From Cycas panzhihuaensis (Eukaryota > Cycadophyta), in the NCBI GenBank assembly GCA_023213395.1, contig CM041465.1, positions 17,546,001 through 17,610,000 of the forward strand: a stretch of DNA of 64,000 nucleotides. Reading direction: 5' to 3'. The position numbers and the translations under genes were made by a program. A model generated the notes under the pieces. It did not search any database, had not been told where the DNA came from, and saw nothing but the letters and a program-made list of their open reading frames with translations. Below, piece after piece: positions 21,072 to 33,000 of the stretch (positions are counted from its first letter, which is position 1; the number at the start of each line of letters is the position of its first letter).

Positions 21072-23839
21072 TGTTTCATGGCTTCTGGGAATGGATACAG
21101 AGTGGTCAACTCAGGTAAGTGTAGGTATATTTCTCACCTTATTTTTATTTTCTTTTGTGAGGAGTATTTGCTTGCATGCTATGTCTTCGTAGAAGGTTTT
21201 GTGTCATCTACACCTATCTAGCCTATGATGACTATAGCGGGGGTACACTCCCAATGAGTGTGACATCTCGGTGGCTGCATCACTTCCCACAATCTGCCTT
21301 GCTTCCCTTAAGACTCACTTGATTTACGTGATGTTCACTTGTATGTTGATTCATCACCATTTGGCCCCTTTGTTGCATCCTTGAGTCCTATGATGGCCTT
21401 TCTTATGGCTCTCAGTCTATCATTTGCCTCTAAGCAGGTGGGCCCACCCCCCTACCAGCCTCCTAGTACACTGGTCCACAGCCCTAGCTGGATATTTGGG
21501 CCAGTTTAGTCTTCTGGTCCCGCACCATGGAAAATTTCATGGTACCATAAAGTTTATTGCTTGATCAGAAAGTTTCGCGGTCACATTTATAATTTATTTT
21601 TTAAAACTGCTATGGAAATTCTCGCATTTATTGTGGAATTGCCACATGTATTTTGACCCACCTTAGTGCCAACTTAGCCCTAATCACTCGATTAGGGTTG
21701 GGGTTGAGTATTTAAGCCTATCTCAACTCACTTTTAGGATCTTTTGGCTCTCTTTGGAAGGATTACAAGGAAAAAATGCCCTGTTGTCTACTCTCTTCTA
21801 CTGCTCTACTACATTTCTAAGACCTGCAGCTGCTCTTCAGTGCCCAACTCTCCTTTGGCTTTGCTGTGACCTCTTCACAGCTCATTGCATGCCTTGGAGA
21901 GGGCCTCCTTGAGGAGTTTTCAGGGTCTCCTTGCCTAGGCAGTCACCAAGTGGTCCTAGAAGCAAGATTTCCTCCATCCATCTTAGCAGGGGCTCCATAC
22001 TTGCTGTACTCCAGCCTTTCCTTAGATTTTCTAGCCTCTTCTCAGCAGGCTTTTGTAGAGGCAAATGCCTCCCATTTTCTCTAAAGGTATTTATTGGTTT
22101 AAAGTCCTTCCTTTGTCCAGTTTATGCCTAGTTTTGTATGTTTTTCACTAGTTTGACTTATCTTGTTTCAAGGGTTGTTTCTTGCCTTTTCCTTGGACTT
22201 TTTCTCTGTTGTTTAGGCCTCTTTTCCTGCGTTTCACACCCAGGATAGTAGCCAAAGAGGGCTTCATAAGGTTTGGGATAGAGCTGGGTGGATTCTGCAC
22301 CACCTTTATGCTCCCTAAGAGGCTCCCGCCCTCCAAACCTTCCTTTTTCCCTCCATGTTATTCCTGGAGTGGGGCAAGGGATTAGAAGACTATTTCTAGC
22401 TACTAAAATTAGTGTTGACACCTGTTGCAGCGCCGATTTGTAGGCTCATTTCCCTCATCCGGGTAACGCATAAGCCCATGTAACTTTTCTTAGCTCAACC
22501 CTTCTCTCAATGGCTCAGTTTGCTTCTTATAGCACTCTGGTTCGTCAAGGGCTTCTTTAGGCTCTTTTACACCTCTACTGCCCTAGTTTCCAGCTAGTTG
22601 TATAGCCATACCCTCACTACCTTGTGGCTTCTTGAGGGAGGGTAGGGTTGCTCTTTGTGGGAGGTGGGCCACTCTGAGGCTTATCTATCTACTTGCCATT
22701 CATTTGAGTAGTTTTTTACCATAGATTATTGCTGCAACCTTGTGATTCAAAAGCACTAACATATGTGTATAGAGATCTATTTTTGGTATATGTATATATG
22801 TGTTATTTGAACTCTACCTTGTGTTGCTAGCCTCCTTTCTCTGGAAAGGAATATTTCCACTTACTTGCAGGTACACGGAGGACATAAAGGACTTCTCCCT
22901 TTTTCTCTCTCTCCCAAGTAAGAGCATTTACTCGTATTTTATTATAGCACCTCATTTTCTGCTATTACTTTCTTTTTCCTTTTTGGCACTTTAGTGTCAC
23001 TTTCCGGGGAAGGTAAGGAAGCCCCACACTTCACCCTACTGTGACCCCTCTTTTGTCATGCTTCATGGAGTGATTTAGACACCTTGTGGGAGCATTACCG
23101 CTTTGATCGCATTTTCATTTTGGGTATGTATTCTAGCTTCATTTCATTTTCCTTATTTTAAGAAGATTTTGCATGGTAGTAATTAGACCACATAAAAGGA
23201 GAAGAGAATCAACTCTTTTTTTTTGTTTACATTCTATGTGTTATATCTTATACACTACACTTATCATAGGAAAAGGTTTTAGGAAGTTATTCCCTCTAGC
23301 CATTCCCTTCAAATTGTAAACTTCGCCCTTGCCCTCTTGGCTTACCACATTTGGTTTAGTTTACTTGCATGTGTCCTAGCATTCTCTTTTCTCTTGATTT
23401 CTCTTTTGAAGGGGGAACTCTTAATCGATCGATCGTTCCCACTTCCTTCATTCTCCCTCAGTTTTCTTCTGCCTAGATGGGTAACCGAGAAGATCTTAAC
23501 CGTAGGCTGTTCACCTACTTTATCTCTACTCTTTTCCCTCTGCTATAGGGAAACCTTCGAGGGATTTTCTCCCTTCCCTTCTGGCCATCCAAGGGTGGGA
23601 GGACTCTTCTCCAGGATCTATCCAGGCTACTCTTCTGCCTCCCCTCTTCCTAGTTGAGGTGGGGAACCACCTTTAGGTAGTTGGGTACCATCCGTAGGTC
23701 CCGAACTTGTGCTTTGGCGCATGGGGCGCCCTGCATGGTACTTGCCTTGCTTGTAGGTTCCTATCTACACCTGATAGTACCATCAATCATCTTCACTATC
23801 CCTACGTAGCTAGGTGGCTATCCCATAGATGCACATCTA
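21072..23839 (+). mobile_element. Solo Tat-family LTR (2768 bp)
   Basis: Starts TGTTTCATGGCTTC and ends GCACATCTA, with the 5-bp duplication GTGAG on both sides (21067-21071 and 23840-23844). Joining the flanks restores the alignment of the T2 3' UTR with T1. No internal sequence is present, so it arose by recombination between the two LTRs of an inserted relative of T1/T2. It has the GGTACC cluster (21,521-21,585) and the telo-box/TATA promoter. Confidence 0.92.
21678..21716 (+). promoter_or_regulatory. Solo LTR core promoter: CCCTAAT inverted repeat, telo-box-like motif, TATA
   Basis: CCCTAAT (21678-21684) and ATTAGGG (21691-21697) form a 7-bp inverted repeat. The second arm is part of TTAGGGTT, and TATTTAAG (21709-21716) follows. 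Same order as in LTR M1. Promoter function is inferred. Confidence 0.5.
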
Positions 23840-24054
23840 GTGAGCACAGTTAGTAAGCAGAGTGATTAAAAGATCTGTATATATGGAGAGCCAATGTGCA
23901 AGAATATTGTTCCATGGATGGTATGAAGATAGGGTAAAGAATCAAACTTGGAGGTCATTAGAGTTTAACCTCATTGGTGGCCTACTTTTAGAGGTGTGAG
24001 GGTAGTCACAAATGAAAAGGAAGGATGATCCAGAAGTTTGAGTGGCTACCCAAG

Positions 24055-24510
24055 CTATTTGGTTACCTAGCATGGATCATCTAAGAGAGGGAGACAATAC
24101 TCAAGGATGTGGTAGATAAGGCCATCTACCTTAGTGTTCAGATATCAAGGGATGTGTTAAACATTCATAGAGGTAAAGAGAGATAATAGGGACCTAGCAG
24201 TCGATGCAAAATCTCTCAATTATGGGAAATGCACCTAGTAAACCTAGGTTAGTCGTGACATGATGATTTGGGGATCATAATAGAGGATGATAGGACTATG
24301 GTAAAAGTAGAGTACATCGGTAAGAGCTTCGATAACAACTGTGTATTTAGCCTTGTTATTCATAGCCTTGAGTAAGTATATTCTGGAACACATATCATTA
24401 TTTCTAGAGAGATTATGAAGGATCCATATGGCTATAGATGATCTGGGGTTATCGCAACTTCCTCCATTAGTGAAGATAAGCAACACCATGGCGAGAAAAG
24501 TGAGTTTAGA
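24055..24510 (-). pseudogene. T2 second (archaeal-type) RNase H, broken
   Basis: LLIFTNGGSCDNPRSSIAIW, then NNKAKYTVVIEALTDVL, then YYDPQIIMSRLT match the T1 copy at 10,287-10,735. The first catalytic Asp is Asn (codon 24468-24466). The Glu of the NNxAEY helix is Lys (codon 24348-24346), as in T1. An open stretch of 107 codons survives (24,244-24,564). It precedes the 3' UTR, the same position as in T1. Confidence 0.82.
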
Positions 24511-25780
24511 TTGAACCACAAAAGGAATAATGACGGTAGTATTAACATATAGGAAGGGCAACAATGGGGCTACAACAACTCATAATGGCTATAAATATTA
24601 GTCACAAGAGGATAAGAGAGCCCTAGAGGTAGGCTACCGGGCTCAAGGAAGGCTTGCCCAGTAGAAGAGCAAGAAAAGGTTAGTAAATATGACCTTTCAG
24701 CACCCATGGGGGTCATGGAAGGGTCAACAAAGGCCTAGAAAGGAGGAGGAACTCTCCTTAGGAGCCTCAGGGGCTTAAAAAGATGGAAAAAATGGATCTA
24801 GGATGCCAAAATGATCCAAAAGAGTATAAACATGAACATGTTTCAGAGTGGAATAAAAAATGAGATGGAAGGGCCTCCTAATAGCTTGAGAGGCTCATCA
24901 TAAATAAGCCAAAAGGAGGTAAAAAGGAAGCTATAGGATAAGAATAGGGGTTTGACCCTGAAGGCAAAGGAGATGAGGATAATAAACCAATCTTGAAGGA
25001 TATCACATTGAGGAAAATGTATATGGAACTCCAAGAGGCTTTGCAAATAAAAATGGGCAAAGAGGTAAAAACAAGTTTTATTTTCACGAGCCCTATGAGA
25101 GATTTGGAGCCCTCCCTTCTAAGTAGCGAGGCTTTGCCACCCTACAAGAGCATGCATTAGGAGATCTAACCATTGGATCAAAGCAACAGGATAGCTACTA
25201 GGATTAAAGTGACAATATGGTAATTATCAAACTAGATCTAGTGAGTGGATCGTACCCTAGCCTTTCCATTTTATTATTTTTATTTAATGTCATATTTTAT
25301 AATATTTGGGCGCTATAAGGGCCACAAGGACCTCGTAAAGCTTATTAGAGGCCCAGGTAGGAGGAGGACTAGGGCATTAGGTATCCCTGGTCTGAGTGGA
25401 TTGAGCTAGGCCCACTTAAGATAATTTTTTTGGATTTTCAGGGCTACACCCTACCCTTTTATGGGGGTACCTATAACCCTATAGCATTTATCATAATACT
25501 GTAAAGTTTTTAATGAGGCCCGCTGAGGGAACATAGTTTCTCAGTAGGGCCTCCATCAATATCTATAATACCACAAATATTAATCTGAGATAGAGACCAA
25601 CTAGGGGAAAAAGAAAAAATCTAACTTAGCTAGATGGATTTACTCTATTTGAGGGAGCTCCAACCATCTATAAGGAAGGGTGATACATAGCAGTGAGATG
25701 TAGATGATTTTCTGATTGATATCTTAGTGTTTCTAGGTTGTTCTTGTGGTTGACAACTATGAGAATATATGGATAGTAAT
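24511..25780 (-). other. T2 spacer between second RNase H and antisense ORF
   Basis: No conserved ORF. It aligns with T1 9,051-10,286. It contains the LTR-like segment at 25,477-25,505 and the hairpin at 25,515-25,553, both upstream of the antisense ORF. Confidence 0.5.
25515..25553. repeat. Imperfect hairpin upstream of T2 antisense ORF
   Basis: GAGGCCCGCTGAG (25515-25527) pairs with CTCAGTAGGGCCTC (25540-25553) across a 12-base loop with one mismatch and one bulge. Confidence 0.45.
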
Positions 25781-26510
25781 GATGAGTTTCATCGAGATGA
25801 TGACGAGGTAGGAGAGGATGACTCTATGATACTACAGGCTCCTGAAGGTGATTAAGACCCCACAATATGCATTAGGCCAATGACTATTGGTGGATATAGT
25901 ATCCCATTGGGATAGGCAAAGGTATATGTTCTATCTCCCATAAGTGGAGGATGTCACCATCACACCAGGAGACATCAGGAGGATCCTAGGGGTGCCAACT
26001 GGGGGCACACTAGCTTCTTTGGGTATTTTACCCAATACTAACACCACTTATAGGGAGGCAACGAGGTTCCTTATAGGGAGGAGATGATGGGATCAATGAG
26101 GAGTATCAGTAAAGGTGATGGTAATTTCTAGAATTCTTCATGTAAGGAAACTCATCACACTAGCTATTCTATTCTAGATATCCCAAAAATAGAGCTACAG
26201 AGACATTCCTAAGGGATGGATGGTGACTATCAAGAGGTGTGAGGCTGGGGAGAGTTTTGACTGGGCTACTTTGATAGTATCTAACCTAGTGGCTCAACTA
26301 AACCATATTCAAGCAATAGCGAGAGGAGGATTTTCATACTATATGTTACTCTAATTCCAGATCTTTGATCACTTCAAAGTGATGGCACCATCAGGAGAGC
26401 CTCATCCCATATCAACTAGGACCCTGATGGTACATAGATGATAGACTAGGTTCAAGGGTATTGAGGACTAGGTCCATGTGAGGTGATCCGTGGTGGCCAC
26501 ATCATTAGAT

Positions 26511-27168
26511 TATTAGATAATGTGACAACAATATTGTAGAGGCTAAAATTTTGACAAGTTGGTAACACAATTCCCCCCCAAACTTCCTCAGGGGGTTCTA
26601 AGAGGGTAGGAGCCCCCCTTGGTTGGGGGATGTGGGGAGATCTAGAATCCCCCCACCACAAAGAGGGGGTTCAGGGGTAAAAGCCCCCAACCCAAAAAGC
26701 TAGTACTGAAAAGCATTCTAAATTGTAAAGAGAATCAGGGTCATTTGCTCAAAATACCCTAGATTCTATGCTCAAGATTTATGCCTTGTATGACTCTCTC
26801 ATATAGCCTAATTTAGGGTGTTTTTCATTATGTTGATGGTGTTTGATGTATTAGATGTACTATGAAGAGTTGGGTAGCTAATTATTTTTGTTGTCAGCAT
26901 TCTACTATAAATTATGTATATTTCTCCATTCTTTGATAATAAAGTTCGATGCCTTTCCCATGTGGATATTTCTCTAGCATATTGTTAGGGTTTTACCACA
27001 TTATATCAGATGTATATATGATGCTTTAGCTTTCTAATTTATTTTATTGTATTATCTATGGTTTAAGAACTTGCATGCTAAATTTTAGTCTTGATTCTTG
27101 TAACTAGTTACAAAATAGTTTAGATCTTAGTGGTAGTTTCAGGTTATTGAGACCTTGTCTTCTCAACA
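26511..27168 (+). mobile_element. Copia A 5' LTR (658 bp)
   Basis: Starts TATTAGATAATGTGACAAC (TGTCAGATATTGTGACAAC in C) and ends TTCTCAACA. It contains a GC-rich block of C and G runs at 26,571-26,695 with GGGTTCAGGGG. Confidence 0.9.
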
Positions 27169-27170
27169 AG

Positions 27171-27183
27171 TGGTATCAAAGCC
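27171..27183 (+). promoter_or_regulatory. Copia A primer binding site (tRNA-iMet type)
   Basis: TGGTATCAAAGCC, two bases after the LTR; one G-to-A change from TGGTATCAGAGCC. Confidence 0.85.
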
Positions 27184-27245
27184 ACTTTTATTTTCGCAGT
27201 AAGTTTGTGAAGATTTTGGTGTCAATTTTTTTCTACACCAAATTC

Positions 27246-28170
27246 TGAAACTAGCAAATGTAAAGTTTAAGGTGGAGAAATTCAATGGCAAGAATAACTT
27301 TGAGTTGTGAAAGTTGAAAGCGTATGATGTTCTAGTATAACAAGGCTTATACAGTGCTCTTGTAGGCAAATAAAAAAAACCCATAGGGATGGACAATGAT
27401 GAATGGGATGATCTAGACAAGAGGGCTCTTAGCACAATATAACTATGCTTAGCAGATAAAGTTCTATTTAACATCGTAGGGGAGCAAACAATAGCAGGAT
27501 TATGGACCTGGTTAGAAGTCTTGTATATGACTAAATCAGTGATGAATCAAATCTACTTAAAGAGGCAATTGTACTCATTGCGAATAAAGGAAGGTACAAA
27601 AATTACTAATCATTTAAATATTTTCAATACTCTTATTTATTAGTTAGCTAGTATCAATGTCACAATTGAGGATGAGGACAAGGTTGTTACCTTCTTACAT
27701 TCATTAGTAGAATCTTGGGATAATATTGTCACATAAATTAGTTTTATCACTATAGATGAATTCGACTATAATTCTATTGTGAGCACTTTGTTGATGGAAG
27801 AAGTAAGGAGGAAGTCTAGTCTTGAAACCTCCACACCAGAAGCTATGACAGAAAGGGGTAGAACAATTGAGAGAGGACAAAGCTCTAGGGATACATCAAG
27901 GTCAAAGTCAAAAGGCATGAAGATTAAGTTCAGATGTTAACACTGTAATAAGATAGGTCACCTCAAGAAGGATTTCTACAAAAGGAAGGAGTTCCAGAAA
28001 AAGGAAGATCCTGCCAAAGAGGCTAATCAAGCGGAGTTGAATCAAGGTATGGATGATGATGTCTTGGTTCCTTGTAATGTTTCCCATTATCATCATAATT
28101 AGTTATTAGATTTAGGTGCTTCACACCATATGTGTCCACATAAGAGTTGATTTTCATCATACCAACGTCT
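27246..28170 (+). pseudogene. Copia A gag and protease start (broken)
   Basis: VKFKVEKFNGKNNFEL opens gag near 27,259. The zinc knuckle (27,930-27,985) reads RC-HCNKIGHLKKDFY, with Trp changed to stop and the last Cys to Phe. The protease active site near 28,110 reads LLDLGASHHMCPHKS, where DLG stands for DSG. At least eight stops are present; the sister copy C keeps Trp, the last Cys and DSG. Confidence 0.85.
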
Positions 28171-29480
28171 TGACAGTGGTGATGTGCTTATGGGAAATGA
28201 AGTTTATTGTAAGACAGTGGGCATTGGTAGCATTAAAATTAAAATGTTTAAGGGTGTAATGAGAACATTAACTAAAGTTAGACATGTACCTAATCTGAAA
28301 AGGAATCTGATTTCCTTGGGTGAACTAGATTCTGATGGTTATAAATACATAGGATATGAAGGAGTCTTAAAGGTACCAAAGGGCACCTTGGTTGTTATAA
28401 AAGCCTTAAAGAAAGGAAACCTTTATATTTTAGTGGGAAATACATATGTTAGCCATGCATCTACAACATCAAAGACTGTAGAAGATCAAGCTCAGTTATG
28501 GCATCAGATACTTAGGCACATAAGTGAGAGAGGACTTAAGATGTTGATGAACTATAAGTTACTTCCCAACTTATAACTTTCAGATTTAGATTTTTGTAAA
28601 CATTGTATTTTTGGAAAGCAGTGTAGACTTAGGTTTAAAGTAGGGAGTCACACTAGTGAATTTATGGTGGGGATTAAGTATATTTAGATGTGTGGGGACC
28701 ATCCCTTGTAATATCTTATAGAGGATCATTGTAGTTTGTCACATTTATATATGATTACTCCAAAAAGGTATGCATCTATTTTTTGAAAAGGAAATCTAAA
28801 GTTTTCATTATGTTTAAGTAGTTCAAGGCTCTAGTTGAGAAGAACACTGGTAGGTCAATCAAATATTTAAGAACTGACAATAGAGTGAGTTTAACTCCTT
28901 AGGGTTTAAGAACTATTATAGAGAAGATAGGATTAAAAGGCATAGGACTACTAGCTATACTCTATAGTAGAATGACATAGTTCAGTGTATGAATAGGACA
29001 CTCTTAGAAAGAGGAAGAAGCATGGTAAGTAATGTAGGAGTGGAGCAAGGCTTAAGGGTAGAAGCTATTCAATCAACTTGTTAGTTGGTAAACAAGTCAC
29101 CATCACTTGCAATAGACTACAAGATTCCTAAAGAGGTATGGATTGGACATCCATGTGACTATTTAAATTCGAAAGTTTTTGGTTGTGATGCTTATGCCTT
29201 AATTGATAAAAGTCAACGTTCAAAGTTAGACCCAAAATCCAAGAGATTTATCTTTATTGGTTATGGTGATAGAGATGGTGTGAAGGGTTATAGGTTGTGG
29301 GATACTACTAAACACAAAATCACTATTAATAGAGATGTTGCATTTGATGAATCTCCTTTTTTAAAATTAGACAATGTATAAGTTGAAGTGAAATAGGAGC
29401 AAAAAGTTGAACATCAACAGGTCAAGCTTGAGACCCAACCATCTTTAGAAATAGAAGAGAAGGAAGATCTTTCAGAAGAT
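28171..29480 (+). pseudogene. Copia A integrase (broken)
   Basis: An open stretch at 28,184-28,576 covers the protease end and pre-integrase segment (LMGNEVYCKTVGIGSIKI, AQLWHQILRHISERGLKML, where the usual LGH has become LRH). The catalytic core is shifted and holds several stops. The C-terminal part is open at 29,085-29,381 (FGCDAYALIDKSQRSKLDPK, FIFIGYGDRDGVKGYRLWD). Same order as C and E. Confidence 0.85.
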
Positions 29481-29599
29481 GAACCTGTAACAGATTTATA
29501 GGAGTATGTGGACACTCCTCTACCAACTATTAGAAGATCTATACGAGTTAATCATCCACTTGACAAGTATAGCCCTTCTATTTATATTTCTTTAGTTGA

Positions 29600-31130
29600 G
29601 CCTATATGCTATTAGAAAGCAATAGATGATATCCATAGTGAGAAGTGGAAGAGGGTTATGCAGGAAGAGATAAATAGTTTGAAGAAAAATAATTCATGGG
29701 ACTTGGTAGAAATTCCACATGGAAGGAAGATTGTTGGTTGTAGGTGGGTTTTCAAGAAGAAAATAGATGTTGATAGAAAGGTTGATAAATACAGGGCAAG
29801 ACTAGTGGTTAAAGGCTTTGCATAAAAAATAGGTATTAATTTTCATGAGATCTTTTCACTAGTTATCAAACTTATTTCAATTCAAGTTCTGTTAGCATTT
29901 TTAGCTTTTCTTGATTTGGAGTTAGAGCAATTAGATGTAAAAATAACTTTTCTACATAGAGATTTAGATGAGGAGATCTATATGGATCAGATAGAAGGGT
30001 TTGTATAGGATGGCAGGAAAAGACTTCTTTGTAGGCTTAAGAAATCATTGTATGACCTGAAGCAATCACCTAGGCAATGGTACAAGAAGTTTGATGCCTT
30101 CATGGAGAGCCAAATTTTCAAAAGAAGTGAGTATGATCATTGTGTTTATCTTAAATTCTTAGACAATGGCTTATTCATTATCTTAGTATTGTATGTTGAT
30201 GACATGCTGGTTGTAAGTAAGAGCATGGAAGAAATCAATAAGTTAAAGGCTCAATTAGCTAGGACTTTTGATATGAAGGATCTAGGAGCTGTAAAACAAA
30301 TCTTAGGCATGGAGATACATAGACGCATGAAAAATGGTAAACTATGGTTATCATAGTAGAAATATATAGAGAAGGTGTTAACAAGTTTTGGTATGGCAAA
30401 TATAAAACCAATGAGTATCACGTTGGCTTCCCATTTCAAGTTTTCTTCGAGTATGAGTCCTAGTAATGAAGAAGAAAAAGATTATATATCTCGTGTACCG
30501 TATGCCAGTGTAGTAGGAAGTTTGATGTATGCCATGATATGTACAAGATCTGATATTTCACATGCAGTCGGTGTAGTAAGCAGGTTTATGGCAAATCTAG
30601 GAAAGGAACATTGGGTAGTAGTGAAATGGATGCTTTGATATTTGAGAGGCACAAGTGACTATTACATCACCTTTGGAGGTACAAGTAATCAGGTTTATGG
30701 ATATGTTTATTCAGACTTTGTAAGAGATTTAGATAAGAGAAGGTCTACTTTAGGTTATGTATTTACTCTTGCAAATAGTCCAGTTAGTTGGATGCCAAAA
30801 TTACATAGCACAGTTGCATAATTGACTACAGAAGCTAAATATATTACTGTGACATATGCTTGTAAAGAAGCAATCTAGTTACAAGGTCTATTAGTTAAGC
30901 TTGGAAGGAAACATGAAAAGGTAAAGGTATTTTGTGACAGTCAAAGTGTCATTTACTTAGTAAAGAATCTAGCTTATCATAGTAGGACAAAGCATATTGC
31001 TCTTAAGTACCATTTTGTTAGATAGGTTATGGAAGTAGGTGGAGTGGCACTTGATAAGGTTAATAGAAAATATAATTATACTGATATGTTCATAAAACTA
31101 GTACTATTAGAGAAGTTCAAATGGTATTTG
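29600..31130 (+). pseudogene. Copia A reverse transcriptase and RNase H (broken)
   Basis: RT from about 29,640; KKSLYDLKQSPRQWYKKFD near 30,040-30,095; catalytic YVDD intact at 30,192-30,203; VGSLMYAMICTRSDISHAVG near 30,510-30,570. RNase H follows with TSDYYITFGG, TTEAKYITVTYACKEAI, CDSQSVIYLVKN and a basic end at about 31,090. Open for 102 codons around YVDD. Confidence 0.88.
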
Positions 31131-31205
31131 ACTTCTCTTGGATTGCAAAAAAGGTGATGAATGGTCTAGGAAATGTATCAAATAAATTATTGGCAACGTA
31201 GAGAT

Positions 31206-31798
31206 TATTAGATAATGTGACAACAATGTTGTGTAGGGTAAAATTTTAATAGGTTGGCAGTGCAATTCTCCCTCCAAAACTTCCTCAGGGGGTTCCAAGA
31301 GAGGCGGGAGACCCCCCTAGCTAGGGGGTGCAAGGGGAAAAAATCATACTAAATTATAAAGAGAATTGAGTTCGTTCACTCAAAATATACTAGATTCTAT
31401 GGTTGATATTTATGCCTTATATGACTCTCTCATATAACCCAATTTAGGGTGTTTTTTATTATGTTGATCGTGTTTGATATATTGGATGTACTTTTAAGAG
31501 TTGGGCGGCTAGTTGTTGTTGCTGTGAGTATTCTGCTATAAATTATGTACATTTCTCCATTCTTTAATAATAAAGCTTGATACATTTCTTGTATGGATGT
31601 TTCCCTAGCATATTGCTAGGTTTTACCACATTATATTGGGTGTATATGTGATGCTTTGGCTTACTAATTCATTTTATTATATTATCTCTAGTTTAAGAAC
31701 TTTCATGTTAAATTTTAGTTTTGATTCCTGTAATTAGTTGTAAAATGCTTTAGATCGTGGTGGTAGTTTTAGGTTACTGGGACCTTGTCTTCTCAACA
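31206..31798 (+). mobile_element. Copia A 3' LTR (593 bp)
   Basis: Same start and end as the 5' LTR. Part of the GC-rich block present in the 5' copy is deleted, leaving a shorter stretch at about 31,305-31,340. Confidence 0.9.
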
Positions 31799-33000
31799 TA
31801 GATCTCCTTACCCTAACAAACTACACATTGTATCCATATTGAGCGATCCATTGGGAGAGCAATGGTGAGGGAGGAGAGCTAGGAGATGAGCCTGATGAGC
31901 GTAAAGATGATGATGGTGGTGATGGCAGAGAACAAGTAGGGTCATCTAGGTTAGCAGGAGGTGAGGTAGGACCATCAGCACTAGAAAGAGGAGAGAGAAT
32001 ACCACTAGGACCAATAGACAAAGAGGGAGTTATAGGTAGATTCCTAGTAGCTATTGTGGCCATGGTGGCAATAGTAGAGATGGCAGTAATTACCGCAGAT
32101 TGAGGGATCCTAGGAGAGGAAGGATTAGAGGGAGGAGACGTTAGGGTAGCCCATGTGGTAGGTGAGGAGATAATACTGGGCTTTGAGGAGGTAGAGGTAG
32201 TGGCAGAGGGAGCCACAATAGAGGAGGAGATCATCTAGGTAGAGGATCCAATCATCCCAAGAGGTAAGCCTCTACCTTGACTCCAACTTCTATTTGATCA
32301 TTTACTACTTCCCTAGATGATTACATTTATATCTTAATTCTTTTATATACACTTTGGACTTACATATGATATACATGGTTTGGTAGAAGGTGCTGAGATA
32401 GTGAGGCTATTGGAGGTAGTAGTCTAAAAGCTATTTCCCTAGGTTTACATAAAGGGACAACCTCTTATTCTAGTGAGCGAGGAGCCCTGATCGGTGGGGC
32501 CATGCATAACAGAGTTTACCCCTTTGATCTAGGCTAGAGACATATAGGTGGCAAAGTCCTATGAGCTCTATGTGAGGGTCAGAAAGTTGTAAGGCATTTA
32601 GGATGGTCTACAAGTAGAGAGGGATAAATTAGTGATAAAGAGGGATGCTCTACAAGGTTAGCTACGATGACTGGAGGGCTAGCTAGGAGGATTAAAGGTG
32701 ACACCATGAGTTAGATCTAAGTCATTGTGCTAGAGGAGAGACTCTACAGAGCTTAGAGGGATAAGGATCACCTCCAGAGCAGGTGTGGCCAGCTGGTCAA
32801 CCAAATAGCTATTAGGTCATCATATAGTAGGACTTACATTATGACGCTAACCTAGTAGAGGCCCAAAGATGAGAAGAGTGAGCCAAGGACCTCTAAGAGA
32901 TGTTGGACAATCCTAGCGGGGATGTGGTCCCCTAACGAGGGATCATGTGGACGAGGGAATAACACCTCATAAGGATACAACATGCAAGAGACATGTATAT

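Larger units (their letters stand above)
20810..24050 (-). other. T2 3' untranslated region, split by a solo LTR
   Basis: Pieces 20810-21066 and 23845-24050 together align with T1 10,736-11,202. No coding sequence is seen. Confidence 0.6.
26511..31798 (+). mobile_element. Copia A: complete but defective Tork/TNT-like element (5288 bp)
   Basis: Flanked by TAGAT (26506-26510 and 31799-31803). It has LTRs, PBS, gag, protease, integrase, RT, RNase H and a degenerate PPT (GCAACGTAGAGAT, from the usual CAAGTGGGAGAT). The two LTRs differ at many sites and by about 65 bp of deletion, so it is older than B. It lies in T2's antisense ORF. Confidence 0.92.
25780..33000 (+). pseudogene. T2 antisense ORF: plant-mobile-domain-like protein with coiled coil, split by copia A
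   Basis: Pieces 25,780-26,505 and 31,804-33,000, on the strand opposite T2 gag-pol. The first gives an acidic leader (DSNDEFHRDDDEVGEDD), LVDIVSHWDRQRYMFYLP, TITPGDIRRILGVPTGG, SYRDIPKGWMVTIKRCEAGE and DWATLIVSNLVAQLNHI. Joining across copia A at the TAGAT repeat restores TSLDLLTLTNYTLYPY, matching TSLDLLTLADYTTDPY of T1. The second gives GELGDEPDERKDDDGGD, GGEVGPSALERG and a heptad-rich tail (LQVERDKLVIKRDALQG, about 32,590-32,640). Sharing by two copies in the same antisense position argues for a real gene of the family. Domain assignment is by remembered motifs only. Confidence 0.72.

Noticed and set aside
31821-32234. 137-codon Ser/Pro/Thr-rich open frame on the minus strand
   Set aside because: Shadow of the Gly/Glu-rich linker of the antisense gene on the plus strand; the matching T1 region conserves the other strand's reading.
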